Positions 24,211 to 31,502 of a stretch of 41,919 bases of DNA are shown in pieces (positions within the stretch are counted from its first letter, which is position 1; each line of letters opens with the position of its first letter). The notes beneath the pieces are model-generated. The model did no database searches. It saw only the letters and a list, made by a program, of their open reading frames with translations, and was not told where the DNA came from. Both the position numbers and the translations under genes were made by a program. Source of the DNA: CADEEV01 sp964442185 (lineage in GTDB: Bacteria > Acidobacteriota > Vicinamibacteria > Fen-336); NCBI GenBank assembly GCA_964442185.1, contig CAYTWT010000226.1:1-41919 (forward strand). The letters are read 5' to 3'.

Positions 24211-24464
24211 GGGCCTGACCTCCGCAGAAGGATGGCGGAGTTCTACACCGCGGGAGGGTCGCCGACAAGCGCAGCGGCGCTACCCTGCCAGGTGGTGTTG
24301 CCCTCATAGTCCTGTCCGGCCTCACTGGAACTGTAGAAGTCCCTCGCGCACGATCCCCCCGTCCTTCACGGTGTCGAGGTGCAACACCCGCTGGCCCAAG
24401 CGGTCCGCGGGGGCCTTACGAGGTTGCGGCCGAGGCCGGGCGCGGCACGTAACGAGCTGGCAGC
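24211..24464. other. Intergenic stretch with a possible coding remnant (24322-24420, minus)
   Basis: A 254-bp gap between the amidase stop and the TTG-start gene. Near 24322-24400 the minus strand has a short stretch with strongly GC-biased third positions, reading RVLHLDTVKDGGIVREG then LLQFQ and a stop. It looks like the C-terminal end of a protein, but no start fits, because the frame continues antiparallel into the amidase gene. It may be a decayed gene end or chance. No clear terminator is visible. Confidence 0.25.
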
Positions 24465-25241
24465 TCAGGGGGCCCGTTCGCGGGCGACTTGCGCCCGCAG
24501 AGCGCCGAGGGCTTCCGCGCGGCGGAGCTCGCGGTCGTCCTCGCGTCCTCGCCGAGAGATCACGAGACCCTCTCGGGCCAGCGCGGCGAAGATCGCTTCC
24601 GGTGGATCGACGCGGCGGCGATACGTCCGCCCCTCTGCATCCGTGAACACCGGACACCCCGGTTCTACGCAGCTTCGTTCGACGTAGGCGGGCCGCCGAT
24701 CCAGGTCCTTGTGGCCATAGACGTCCGCGGTGGTGAGGCGTCCGCGGGACATCTCCAGCAGGGTTCCCAGCAGCCAGGCCAGCGCGTGTGCCTGCGCCGG
24801 CGGGAACGGATCGTCCGCTCGCCCCGAATGCGCGAGCTCGATGCCGATCGAGTTCGAGTTACCGTGATGGAGGTGGGAGTAGACAGGCGCCGCCTGTATG
24901 GCCAGGCGGCGACGCGACTCCTCATCCGTGGGACCAGCCATGGGCAGGAACGAGGGATCCTCGCCGGGCCGGGGATCCCGTGGCCAGATCGAGCCGTCCG
25001 TCCAGACGATCCAATGCGCCCCGAACCCTGGACGCCAGAGTCGCTGCGTCTGCGGGGGCGTCAGAAACACCCAGCGGCGTCGAGGCTCCTGGTATGCTGC
25101 GTTGCCGAGCGCGTGGATCACGATGCGGCGCACACGGCGTGGCAGCTTCCACCCGTCCTCGGCGCGCGTCTCGAGGTGGCCGGGGGCCGCCATGCGCGCG
25201 AGGACGAGGACGAGCACGGTCGCCTGGCGGAGCGGGAGCAC
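24465..25241 (-). CDS. N-acetylmuramoyl-L-alanine amidase / peptidoglycan-recognition domain, exported
   Basis: A 258-residue amidase_2 (PGRP/AmpD-fold) protein with an N-terminal hydrophobic signal (QATVLVLVLARMAAPGH). Catalytic-fold motifs: RRIVIHALGN (first zinc His, H43), FGAHWIVWTDGSIW, HHGNSNSIGIELAHSG (conserved N-S-x-S-I-G-I-E) and VYGHKDLDRRPAYVERSC (second zinc His, H177). These are followed by CVEPGCPVF, where the third ligand is normally found. It should cleave the bond between MurNAc and the L-Ala stem peptide in the periplasm, for cell-wall remodelling or recycling. The start is GTG at 25241; an ATG at 25193 is an alternative that would lose the signal. TATACT lies 8 nt before the GTG. 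Confidence 0.87.
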   Translation of the reverse strand: MLPLRQATVLVLVLARMAAPGHLETRAEDGWKLPRRVRRIVIHALGNAAYQEPRRRWVFLTPPQTQRLWRPGFGAHWIVWTDGSIWPRDPRPGEDPSFLPMAGPTDEESRRRLAIQAAPVYSHLHHGNSNSIGIELAHSGRADDPFPPAQAHALAWLLGTLLEMSRGRLTTADVYGHKDLDRRPAYVERSCVEPGCPVFTDAEGRTYRRRVDPPEAIFAALAREGLVISRRGREDDRELRRAEALGALRAQVARERAP

Positions 25242-25249
25242 GCGCCGCC

Positions 25250-25255
25250 AGTATA
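25250..25255 (-). promoter_or_regulatory. Predicted -10 element for the amidase gene
   Basis: TATACT on the minus strand, 8 nt before the GTG at 25241, with no Shine-Dalgarno. A near-leaderless arrangement; no -35 recognised. Confidence 0.4.
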
Positions 25256-25309
25256 TGGGACTCAGTTCGACCGTCTCGCGGGAGGCGCCGGATCAGAAGC
25301 CCGCAAACA

Positions 25310-25338
25310 TTGGCATCCCGGGAGCTTTCTGCTACAGT
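25310..25338 (+). promoter_or_regulatory. Predicted sigma-70-type promoter of the RRM gene
   Basis: TTGGCA (25310-25315), a 17-bp spacer and TACAGT (25333-25338). It would give a leader of about 49 nt ahead of a good Shine-Dalgarno. The same bases also partly fit a -24/-12 GG-N10-GC pattern, but the -12 half (GAGC) is poor. Confidence 0.55.
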
Positions 25339-25377
25339 CCTGCGAGTTTTCGCGACCGCATCGCGGTTGCAATCTTT

Positions 25378-25386
25378 CGAGGAGAT
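25378..25386 (+). promoter_or_regulatory. Shine-Dalgarno that supports an ATT start codon
   Basis: CGAGGAGAT; the GGAG core ends nine nucleotides before the ATT at 25394. No ATG, GTG or TTG in the right frame lies at a suitable distance ahead of the conserved SNKVFVGNL segment. Confidence 0.6.
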
Positions 25387-25393
25387 CAGGGCC

Positions 25394-25858
25394 ATTTCGA
25401 ACAAGGTGTTCGTGGGGAACCTCAGCTATGACGTGACCCGCGACGAGCTCATGCAGATCTTCAGCGCGGCGGGCAAGGTGTTGGACGCCAAGGTCCCGAC
25501 CGACCGCGAGACGGGTCGGCCCCGAGGCTTCGCCTTCGTGGAGTTCGACAGCGACGAATCAGCGGCCAAGTCGATCGAGTTGTTGAACGGCAAGGACATG
25601 AAGGGTCGGCCATTGCGCGTCAACGAGGCCGACAGCCGCCCGCCCCGCCCAGCGGGGGCGGCCCCATTCCGGCCGGCTTTCCGACCCGACCGGCCGTCGT
25701 TCGGCCGGGACGGCGGCGGCGAGATGCCCTTCCCGCCTCCCGACGTCAAGGAGGAGAAGCGGGAAGGGCGCCGCTTCAAGCAGAAGCCGCCGCGCAACGT
25801 CAACAAGGCGGTTCCTACCCGGCGGCGCGGCGGCGGCTACGACGACTACGACGACTAG
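25394..25858 (+). CDS. RNA-binding protein with one RRM domain and basic/acidic tail, probable ATT start
   Basis: A 154-residue Rbp-type protein. The RRM occupies residues 4-82: RNP2 is VFVGNL (5-10), RNP1 is RGFAFVEF (44-51), and TRDELMQIFSAAGKV forms the first helix. The tail (83-154) is Pro/Arg/Lys-rich (RPPRPAGAAPFRPAFRPDRP, KEEKREGRRFKQKPPRNVNK) and ends in Gly/Arg then YDDYDD. Homologues usually begin MSNKLFVGNL; here the codon in that place is ATT, with a GGAG site at the right distance. AUU starts are known for infC and pcnB, where IF3 discriminates against them. Such proteins bind single-stranded RNA, often in cold adaptation. It is monocistronic and converges on the membrane protein gene 9 bp away. 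Confidence 0.88.
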   Translation: MSNKVFVGNLSYDVTRDELMQIFSAAGKVLDAKVPTDRETGRPRGFAFVEFDSDESAAKSIELLNGKDMKGRPLRVNEADSRPPRPAGAAPFRPAFRPDRPSFGRDGGGEMPFPPPDVKEEKREGRRFKQKPPRNVNKAVPTRRRGGGYDDYDD

Positions 25859-25867
25859 CTGGCTTGG

Positions 25868-27037
25868 CTAGCGCCAGACCCGCCCGAGCCGCGGCGCGAC
25901 GAGGCACATCAGCCAGAACCCCGCCAGCGCAGCGATGACTGTCCACTGCACGGGCGGGAACATGCTGAGCCCGGGCCTGCCGCGGAACGGGGTCTGCGCA
26001 TAGACAAGAGCCTGCAGCGACAGTACCGCGACCATCAGGCCCGCGCTCGACAGGCGCGCCTCCCGGGACAACCAGTCCATCGCCCGCAGCGACGCAGGAA
26101 TCAGAACCGGCAGCGCATAGACCAGCAGTCGGTCCGTGTTGTTCGCAAACGCGAGCGACGCATAGGCCATCGCAACGAGCGCCACGTCCTCGGGATGCTG
26201 GCTCGCGAACCGGAGGATGCTTCCCGCGCGCGTGAGCAGCAGCGGGACCAGAACGCCGAAGCTTCCGAGCGTCGCGAAGTAGAGCTGGTTTTCGAGCCAG
26301 TGGCGCGCCCGGAAGGCGAGCATCTCCCACGCCGCTCCCAGCGCCGTCGGGCCGGCTTGCGGAACGATCCAGAGCCTCACGGCGACCAACGCCACGAGCG
26401 GCAGCCCGAAGACGGCGAGCCCGCGGCGCAGCGCGCAGCGCCATCCATCGACGCGGGTCCAGCGCACGAGCGCGTAGACGATCACCAGGAGCCACGTCTC
26501 GCGCGTGAGCAGCCCGGCGAGGGCGACGAGCGACAAGGCCACGTGAGGGCCGCGGAGCACGAGCTGCAAGCCGAGGACGACGAGAAACAGGCACGGCGGA
26601 TCGGGCATCCAGTACTGGTAGGTGTACCAACGCACGGCCCCCGGCATCAGGCTCGCGAGTGTCGTGCCGAGGAGCGCCTGCGTCGCGCCGAAACCAAGGG
26701 CTGCGAGATACCGAAAGAGCGCGAACAGGAACAGGATCAGGAAGAGCATCGTCGAGGCCCAGTAGGCGAGATGCAGGTCGAGGCCGGCGCGCGTCGCTCC
26801 GTAGACGAGCAGCGGCGACAAAATTCGCCAGCAGAACGGGGCCTCGCGAGCCAAGGCACTTGCGGAGAACCCAGGAAGCTCGCCGGCCATCGCGATGTAA
26901 CGCCGGTGATCGAGCTCGAGCACTTCGCGGGGCCGGTGCGGAGGCGGGCCGAGCGCCCGGGCGACCCACACGGCGTTCAGAGCCACGAGCAGCGTGGCCG
27001 CCAGGACCCCGAGGGCGGTCTGCCGCGCGGACGACAC
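25868..27037 (-). CDS. Polytopic membrane protein, possible GT-C-like glycosyltransferase
   Basis: A 389-residue inner-membrane protein with about ten hydrophobic segments. A first periplasmic-type loop contains VLELDHRRYIAMAGELPGF followed by APFCWRILSPLLVYGATRAG, a pattern I have seen in uncharacterised bacterial membrane proteins related to DUF2029/mannosyltransferases. The motif WYTYQYWMPDPPCLFLVVLG holds further conserved-looking residues, and LAGLLTRETWLLVIVYAL resembles the helix seen in such transferases. No donor or acceptor can be inferred. GTG start at 27037, with TAGACT ending 5 nt before it. Divergent from the ApbE gene. Confidence 0.7.
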   Translation of the reverse strand: MSSARQTALGVLAATLLVALNAVWVARALGPPPHRPREVLELDHRRYIAMAGELPGFSASALAREAPFCWRILSPLLVYGATRAGLDLHLAYWASTMLFLILFLFALFRYLAALGFGATQALLGTTLASLMPGAVRWYTYQYWMPDPPCLFLVVLGLQLVLRGPHVALSLVALAGLLTRETWLLVIVYALVRWTRVDGWRCALRRGLAVFGLPLVALVAVRLWIVPQAGPTALGAAWEMLAFRARHWLENQLYFATLGSFGVLVPLLLTRAGSILRFASQHPEDVALVAMAYASLAFANNTDRLLVYALPVLIPASLRAMDWLSREARLSSAGLMVAVLSLQALVYAQTPFRGRPGLSMFPPVQWTVIAALAGFWLMCLVAPRLGRVWR

Positions 27038-27042
27038 GCGAC

Positions 27043-27071
27043 AGTCTAAGGGCGCCTCGCACGCCGAGCAA
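27043..27071 (-). promoter_or_regulatory. Predicted promoter of the 389-residue membrane protein gene
   Basis: TTGCTC (27071-27066), a 17-bp spacer and TAGACT (27048-27043), ending 5 nt before the GTG at 27037. Leaderless arrangement. Confidence 0.4.
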
Positions 27072-27104
27072 TACCATGCGGCGTGCGGCGGGCTCGTGCC
27101 GCAC

Positions 27105-27110
27105 TAGAAT
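27105..27110 (+). promoter_or_regulatory. Predicted -10 element for leaderless apbE
   Basis: TAGAAT, 7 nt before the ATG at 27118, with no Shine-Dalgarno between. Confidence 0.45.
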
Positions 27111-27117
27111 CACATGC

Positions 27118-28110
27118 ATGAAGACGCTCGTCCGCGCGTTGTTGTTCGCGATGACGGCGGGGTCTGAGGAGCCCGCACGCGAAAGCTCGATGCCGTTCGC
27201 ACGCGAGGTCCGACTCGTGATGGGCACGACGGCCGAGATCGAAGTCCACGGCACGCCGGAGCCCGGCTCCGCGCTCGCAGCCGCTTTCGCGGCGCTCAGC
27301 CGTGTTGATGAGGCGATGTCGCTCTGGAAACCGAGCGAGCTGCAACGACTCAACGACGCGGGCGAGGGCCAGCCCAGCCGTGATCTCCGCGTGGTCCTCG
27401 AGAGCGCGCTCGAGATCGCTGCGGCCTCTGGCGGAGCTTTTGATCCCACGGTGGAGCCTTTGGTCCGGGCGCGGGGCGGGCTCGGCACATCTCCTCTCAG
27501 CCTGTCGCCCGACGAACGCGCCGCGCTGCTGGCACGCGTCGGGCACCGGAAGGTTCATCTGGACCCTGACTCGGGAAGAGTGCGCCTCGAGTCGGGCACG
27601 CGGCTCGATTTCGGCGGCATCGCCAAGGGCCATGCTGCGGACTCGGCGCTCGCTGCGCTCCGCTCCGCGGGCGCTGAAACAGGGCTCGTGTCGCTGGGCG
27701 AGAGCAGCCTGGGGGTGTTCGGCAAGAGCATCGATCTCGAGGTGCGCGATCCAGAGGCGCGAGCTGGCGGGTGGGACCAACCCTGGGCAGTCTTTGGTGT
27801 CGGGGAGGGTGCGGTGTCGAGCTCGAGTTCCGACCAGAAGGGCGGGCACATCCTCGATCCGCGCACCGGTGAACCGGCACGCAGCATGCTGTCGGCCACC
27901 GTGCTTGCCGCCACCGGCATCGAGGCGGACGCGCTCTCGACCGCCGTCTTCGTGCTCGGCGCGGACGCCGGCCTGCGCCTGCTCGAGCAGCGAGGCGCCG
28001 CGGGCTTCGTCCTGCTGCGCGAATCCGGCAGGCGGGTGTTGCGAACGACGCGGGGCTTTGCTCGCCAGCACGCGCTCGAGCTCGCGCCCGGCGTGAGCCT
28101 GCGCGAGTGA
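27118..28110 (+). CDS. apbE: FAD:protein FMN transferase (ApbE)
   Basis: A 330-residue flavin transferase that attaches FMN from FAD to a Ser/Thr of exported target proteins, using Mg2+. Family features in order: VRLVMGTTAEIEVHG, SRVDEAMSLWKPSELQRLND, ASGGAFDPTVEPLVR, TRLDFGGIAKGHAAD (FAD/metal region), GLVSLGESSLGVFG, KGGHILDPRTGEPA and GIEADALSTAVFVLGAD. The N-terminal segment (TLVRALLFAMTAGS) is a weak export signal without a clear lipobox Cys. Its own leaderless-type promoter lies upstream. It converges on, and is separated by 16 bp from, the operon containing an FMN-binding-domain protein with the VTGST acceptor motif, its most likely substrate. Confidence 0.93.
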   Translation: MKTLVRALLFAMTAGSEEPARESSMPFAREVRLVMGTTAEIEVHGTPEPGSALAAAFAALSRVDEAMSLWKPSELQRLNDAGEGQPSRDLRVVLESALEIAAASGGAFDPTVEPLVRARGGLGTSPLSLSPDERAALLARVGHRKVHLDPDSGRVRLESGTRLDFGGIAKGHAADSALAALRSAGAETGLVSLGESSLGVFGKSIDLEVRDPEARAGGWDQPWAVFGVGEGAVSSSSSDQKGGHILDPRTGEPARSMLSATVLAATGIEADALSTAVFVLGADAGLRLLEQRGAAGFVLLRESGRRVLRTTRGFARQHALELAPGVSLRE

Positions 28111-28126
28111 GAGGCTCGGCGCGCTA

Positions 28127-28669
28127 CTAGGGCTCGGGGGCCTCTTCGGCGTCGACGAAAGCGGCGCCATTCCTGCGTGTCGCCGCCTGGCTGCGCGCCG
28201 CGCCGAATAGAAACACGCCCAGCGCGAAGATCAGCAGAGCGATCGCGGACTGCAGGCCGAGAAAGCCGATCACCTTGAGCGGAGCGAACGCGGGGCTCAC
28301 GAACCGGACCAGCCAGCCTCCACCCTCCTCGAGTACCGCCGATACGAACGCCGTGAGGATCAGGCCTACCCTGAAGCGGCGCGGGAGCGGCAAGAAAATC
28401 GCGAGGTGCGTGAGCAGGAGCAGCACCATGCCCATCGTCGGCAGGTGCATGTGCGTCGTCTCGAGCATCGAGGCGGCGGAGCGTGGTGGCCGAAAATCCG
28501 CTTCGGAGCCATTGTAGTAGGCCACCACCGAGCTGGGCTCGAGATCCATCCGCGCGAAGTACATCGCGATGTTCGTCGCCCAGAAGCCGACAAACAAGGC
28601 GAGCGTCAGCCCCAGCGTCAGCCGTATCAGCGGGTTGTTCTGGAAGCCGCCCTCTTGCATGTACTTCAT
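28127..28669 (-). CDS. Four-helix membrane protein with His motifs, partner of the FMN-binding protein
   Basis: A 180-residue inner-membrane protein with four hydrophobic segments (about 18-38, 72-92, 98-118 and 128-152). The second is preceded by ETTHMHLPTMGM and ends THLAIFLPLPRR, giving H73, H75 and H87 near one helix; paired histidines of this kind could ligate a b-type heme, but that is inference. A loop between helices 1 and 2 is acidic and aromatic (SSVVAYYNGSEADFRPPR). The tail is soluble. The ATG overlaps the stop of the FMN-binding gene (ATGA). I recognise no named family. Context suggests it passes electrons between a quinone and the periplasmic flavoprotein. Confidence 0.72.
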   Translation of the reverse strand: MKYMQEGGFQNNPLIRLTLGLTLALFVGFWATNIAMYFARMDLEPSSVVAYYNGSEADFRPPRSAASMLETTHMHLPTMGMVLLLLTHLAIFLPLPRRFRVGLILTAFVSAVLEEGGGWLVRFVSPAFAPLKVIGFLGLQSAIALLIFALGVFLFGAARSQAATRRNGAAFVDAEEAPEP

Positions 28670-29202
28670 GGCGCCGTCTCCAGGACGAGTTTCTCGATAG
28701 CCAGCGAGCGCCGCAGTGCCTCGGTGAGCGCCTGGACCGTGAGCGTGGATCCCGTGACCCGCCGCACGCCCCGCCCAGGCCACAGTTCGTCGTCGAGAGA
28801 CTTGCCCTCCAGCGTCGTGAGCCAGCCCTCGCGCGGCAGGTAGTCCGGCGGCTCGCCAAACTGGAGGACGAGCGCTAGGCGCAGGGTCCCATCCGGTTCG
28901 ACGACCGTGAGCAGGGTTTCCGGCATGGTACGGACCAGATGCGTGTCGAGAATAGCGCGCCCCTTCAGCTTTCCTTCGGCCCGCGCCTCGAAGACTGTGA
29001 CGACCGCCGAGGGCAGCTTCGAGCGCGCGGCCTTCTCGACTTCGGCCACCTGCTCCACGGAGAGGAACAGGGTCTTCCGCTCGAGTGCGGCCCCAGGGAA
29101 CGCCCGCTCCAGGGCGGCCTTCTCGGTCAGCATGACCTCGCCGCGCACCGGCCAGGAAAGCAGGGTTGCGAATGCCGCCGCGGAGCCGAGGCCGAGCCGC
29201 AT
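28666..29202 (-). CDS. Exported FMN-binding-domain protein (RnfG/NosR-type flavin site)
   Basis: A 178-residue exported protein (signal RLGLGSAAAFATLLSWPVRG). It shows the FMN-binding domain: early VMLTEKAALERAFPGAALER, central GRAILDTHLVRTMPETLLTV then VEPDGTLRLALVLQFGEP, and the acceptor motif RRVTGSTLTVQAL, in which T153 is the expected residue for phosphoester-linked FMN (compare S/T-G-A-T of RnfG and NqrC). ApbE encoded next door would perform this attachment. The ATG directly adjoins the TAG of the porin gene (TAGATG), and the stop overlaps the membrane partner. It is likely an electron carrier on the periplasmic side. No other Rnf or Nqr subunits are present. Confidence 0.83.
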   Translation of the reverse strand: MRLGLGSAAAFATLLSWPVRGEVMLTEKAALERAFPGAALERKTLFLSVEQVAEVEKAARSKLPSAVVTVFEARAEGKLKGRAILDTHLVRTMPETLLTVVEPDGTLRLALVLQFGEPPDYLPREGWLTTLEGKSLDDELWPGRGVRRVTGSTLTVQALTEALRRSLAIEKLVLETAP

Positions 29203-30567
29203 CTAGAAGAGGTAACCCACCGCAAGGTTCCACTGGTTCACGCCGCTGCCGCCGTCGTTGCGTTGGCGCTGGAAGTCCGCTTTCAGGACTACGTTCGAGA
29301 TCGGCTTCACCCCGAGGCCCGCGGTGAGCACATCGCGCGCGGTTGCAGGATCGTCCGCGAATCCCACGGGCACGCCATCCTGGGTGTCGAGGCTCTCATA
29401 GCGAACGAAGGGGGTGACGGACCAACTGCTCGAGGCTCGCAGTGTGGCCACATCGTAGGCGGCCTGCACGTACCAGCCGAACTGGTCGGTGCCAACCGAA
29501 CGCGCCCCCGTGAGCGCATTGGCGGCGTTGATGAGGGCCGCATCGCCCACGTTTCCATGGGCCGCGAGCGCTCGGAGCTGCAGGCCGCGCCGCTCGTACT
29601 GCGCGTGGAGGTCGTACAGGCTCACGCGGCCACCGAGTCTCGCGCCCGATACCGTGGCGCCCTGGCCCGACTCGCCCGTAAAGAACGAGGCGCCGGCCAG
29701 GAGGCCGGGAACACCGGTGAAGTCGAGACGGCCGGTGATCCCGAAATCCTCCGACTTGCTGCGCGCACCGCTCTGGCGGGCGGCGCGGATCCCGGAGGCA
29801 CTGATGCCAGCACTCGAGAGGCCCGCCACCACGTAGGCGCGGTACTGGAGCGGCCCGGCCTCGCCAAAGGCGCCTGCCCCGTTCTCGCGCCAGGTCGACG
29901 GGATGATGGCCGACTCCACGTCGGGCCGCCTGGCGCCGTGGAAGATTGGCGGCTCGTGGAGCTCGTTCAGGAAGCCCATGGGGACCAGGAGCATACCCGC
30001 TCTCAGGCCGAAGGCCTTGCGCACCTGGAAGTCCACGTAAGCGAACTCGACCGAGACCTCGCCGCCTTTGCCTGTCGAAGCGTGCTCGAACTCGACCTCC
30101 GAGTTGAACAGGATCCGATCGTTGAACTTGTACCCGACGTAGACAACCTGGCGGAGGAAATCGACCTGGTCGGTGCGGCCCGAGGCCGCGCCATCCTGGC
30201 GGGTGCTCGCGAAGTTCTCGTACACGGCCTCCCCGTAGCCGCCGATCGAGACGCCTTTGCCGGAGCGGTACACCTTCGAGGCCGCTGGAGCGAAGCCGAG
30301 GAGACCGCCCGACCCAGGGTCCACGTCCACGGCTCCCCCGGTGCGGATCTTCTCGAGCTCGACCGCCAGCAGGTCGATCCGTCTTTCGATCTCGGACAAC
30401 CGGTCGCCCGACGCACCTTCCGCCTTGAGGCGTGCCACCTCCGTTTGCAGCGCTGTCAGCGCCTTTCTCAGATCATCGACCGACTCCTCCGCTCGGGCCG
30501 GAGCCGCCAGGAGCTGTGCCACTAGAATTCCGATCCAAATGAATATGAACTTGCTTTTCATATTCAT
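29203..30567 (-). CDS. Outer-membrane porin with N-terminal coiled coil (OprO/OprP-like)
   Basis: A 454-residue exported barrel. The signal peptide is KSKFIFIWIGILVAQLLAAP. A coiled coil (about 27-78: VDDLRKALTALQTEVARLKA, LSEIERRIDLLAVELEKI) precedes the barrel of alternating strands, ending VGYLF with the C-terminal Phe. Motifs SIGGYGEAVYENF and VYVGYKFNDRILFNSEVEFEH match phosphate-selective-porin-like proteins, as do RAGMLLVPMGFLNELHEPP and VLKADFQRQRNDGG. Two starts are possible: ATG at 30567, or ATG at 30561, which gives a better signal and a 3-nt leader if transcription begins at 30564. The first codons are AT-rich, contain an inverted repeat and differ from surrounding GC-rich DNA. 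First gene of the porin-FMN protein-membrane protein operon. Confidence 0.87.
   Translation of the reverse strand: MNMKSKFIFIWIGILVAQLLAAPARAEESVDDLRKALTALQTEVARLKAEGASGDRLSEIERRIDLLAVELEKIRTGGAVDVDPGSGGLLGFAPAASKVYRSGKGVSIGGYGEAVYENFASTRQDGAASGRTDQVDFLRQVVYVGYKFNDRILFNSEVEFEHASTGKGGEVSVEFAYVDFQVRKAFGLRAGMLLVPMGFLNELHEPPIFHGARRPDVESAIIPSTWRENGAGAFGEAGPLQYRAYVVAGLSSAGISASGIRAARQSGARSKSEDFGITGRLDFTGVPGLLAGASFFTGESGQGATVSGARLGGRVSLYDLHAQYERRGLQLRALAAHGNVGDAALINAANALTGARSVGTDQFGWYVQAAYDVATLRASSSWSVTPFVRYESLDTQDGVPVGFADDPATARDVLTAGLGVKPISNVVLKADFQRQRNDGGSGVNQWNLAVGYLF
30539..30567. repeat. Perfect 11-bp inverted repeat over the porin start codons
   Basis: On the minus strand the arms are ATGAATATGAA and TTCATATTCAT with a 7-nt spacer. 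The first arm begins at the first ATG and includes the second. It could be an operator at +1 to +29 or an mRNA hairpin hiding the start. The TATGAA...TTCATA core resembles ArsR/SmtB-type half-sites, but the spacer is 7 rather than 6. Confidence 0.6.
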
Positions 30568-30570
30568 AAT

Positions 30571-30598
30571 ATTATCGGCCCAGGCCCAGGCCTGTCAA
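30571..30598 (-). promoter_or_regulatory. Predicted strong promoter of the porin operon
   Basis: TTGACA (30598-30593), a 16-bp spacer and GATAAT (30576-30571), the best sigma-70 match in the window. Transcription would start at about 30564-30566, at or within the first codons, so translation would be leaderless or nearly so. Confidence 0.6.
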
Positions 30599-30620
30599 GC
30601 GCTACGACCTCGAGGCGACA

Positions 30621-30626
30621 TAGGAT
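30621..30626 (+). promoter_or_regulatory. -10-like or Shine-Dalgarno element before the DUF4198 gene
   Basis: TAGGAT ends six nucleotides before the ATG at 30633. It fits the leaderless -10 pattern seen in this window but also holds AGGA, a possible ribosome site; I cannot decide between them. Confidence 0.35.
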
Positions 30627-30632
30627 CCGCTG

Positions 30633-31439
30633 ATGAAAGCTCAGAGCAGTTGCCTGGCCGTGGCGCTTCTGACCAGTGCTTCGAGCCTCGACGCCCACGA
30701 TACCTGGCTGCGAGCGCGCGAGATCCTTGTCGCCCCCGGCGAGACGGTCCACCTTGACCTGACGAGCGGCATGACCTTCCCCACTCTCGACTACGAGATC
30801 GCACCCGAGCGGATCGCGAGGGCCGAGATGCGACTTGGCGACGAAGTTTCCAGGCTCACATCCAGGAAGCGTGGCGGCAAGTCGCTGGTGCTCGGAGCGA
30901 CCCTCCCCCGTCCTGGCGTCGCTGTGATCGCGGTCGAACTCCTCCCGAAGCGCCTGACACTCGACGAAGCAGGTGTTGAGGAGTACCTGAGGGAGATCGG
31001 AGCGACCGAATCGGTCGGCCTGCTCTGGGCCCGGGAACCGAAACCCCGGCGCTGGCGTGAGACCTACCGCAAGCAGGCGAAGGCGTTCGTCCGAGCGGGC
31101 GAGCCCACGAATGAGTCGTCCTGGCGCAAGCCCATGGGCCTCGCTCTCGAGCTCCTCTGTGATGCCGACCCGACGCGGCTGCGCGTCGGCGACGAAGTGC
31201 GGCTGCAGCTGCTCAAGCGGGGCACGCCGCTACCGGGTGTCGCCGTCGGCGCAGTGCACTCCGCGCTGGCACACCGCAGGCTCTTGACAACGGACGCCGA
31301 CGGCTGGGCGCGCTTCGTGTTCGACCACGCGGGCCCCTGGCTACTGGCGGCAACGGAGCTGCGGCGCCGCGCTGATGGCGAATGGGAGAGCGACTTCACC
31401 ACCCTGAGCGTCGAGATCGCGGCGGCCAAAGCGCAATAG
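30633..31439 (+). CDS. Exported DUF4198-family protein
   Basis: A 268-residue periplasmic protein. After the signal (SSCLAVALLTSASSLDAHD) it has the family opening AHDTWLRAREILVAPGETVH. Central GATESVGLLWAREPKPRRWR and RETYRKQAKAFVR, and C-terminal LELLCDADPTRLRVGDEVRL with LPGVAVGAVHSALAHRRLLT, then TTDADGWARFVFDHAGPWLL, complete the DUF4198 pattern (two Ig-like domains). Members often accompany TonB receptors or nickel/cobalt/copper uptake genes, and the histidine after cleavage may bind metal; none of this is proven. It is divergent from the porin operon across a 65-bp region, suggesting shared regulation. Confidence 0.82.
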   Translation: MKAQSSCLAVALLTSASSLDAHDTWLRAREILVAPGETVHLDLTSGMTFPTLDYEIAPERIARAEMRLGDEVSRLTSRKRGGKSLVLGATLPRPGVAVIAVELLPKRLTLDEAGVEEYLREIGATESVGLLWAREPKPRRWRETYRKQAKAFVRAGEPTNESSWRKPMGLALELLCDADPTRLRVGDEVRLQLLKRGTPLPGVAVGAVHSALAHRRLLTTDADGWARFVFDHAGPWLLAATELRRRADGEWESDFTTLSVEIAAAKAQ

Positions 31440-31502
31440 CCGACGCCGGGGCTCGTGCGCTGACCACGGAGCGCCAAGAACGCAGTATAAGATGCGGCGT
31501 TC

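Noticed and set aside
28111..28135. Possible bidirectional terminator between apbE and the membrane protein gene
   Set aside because: Only short, interrupted complementarity and no T-run on either strand.
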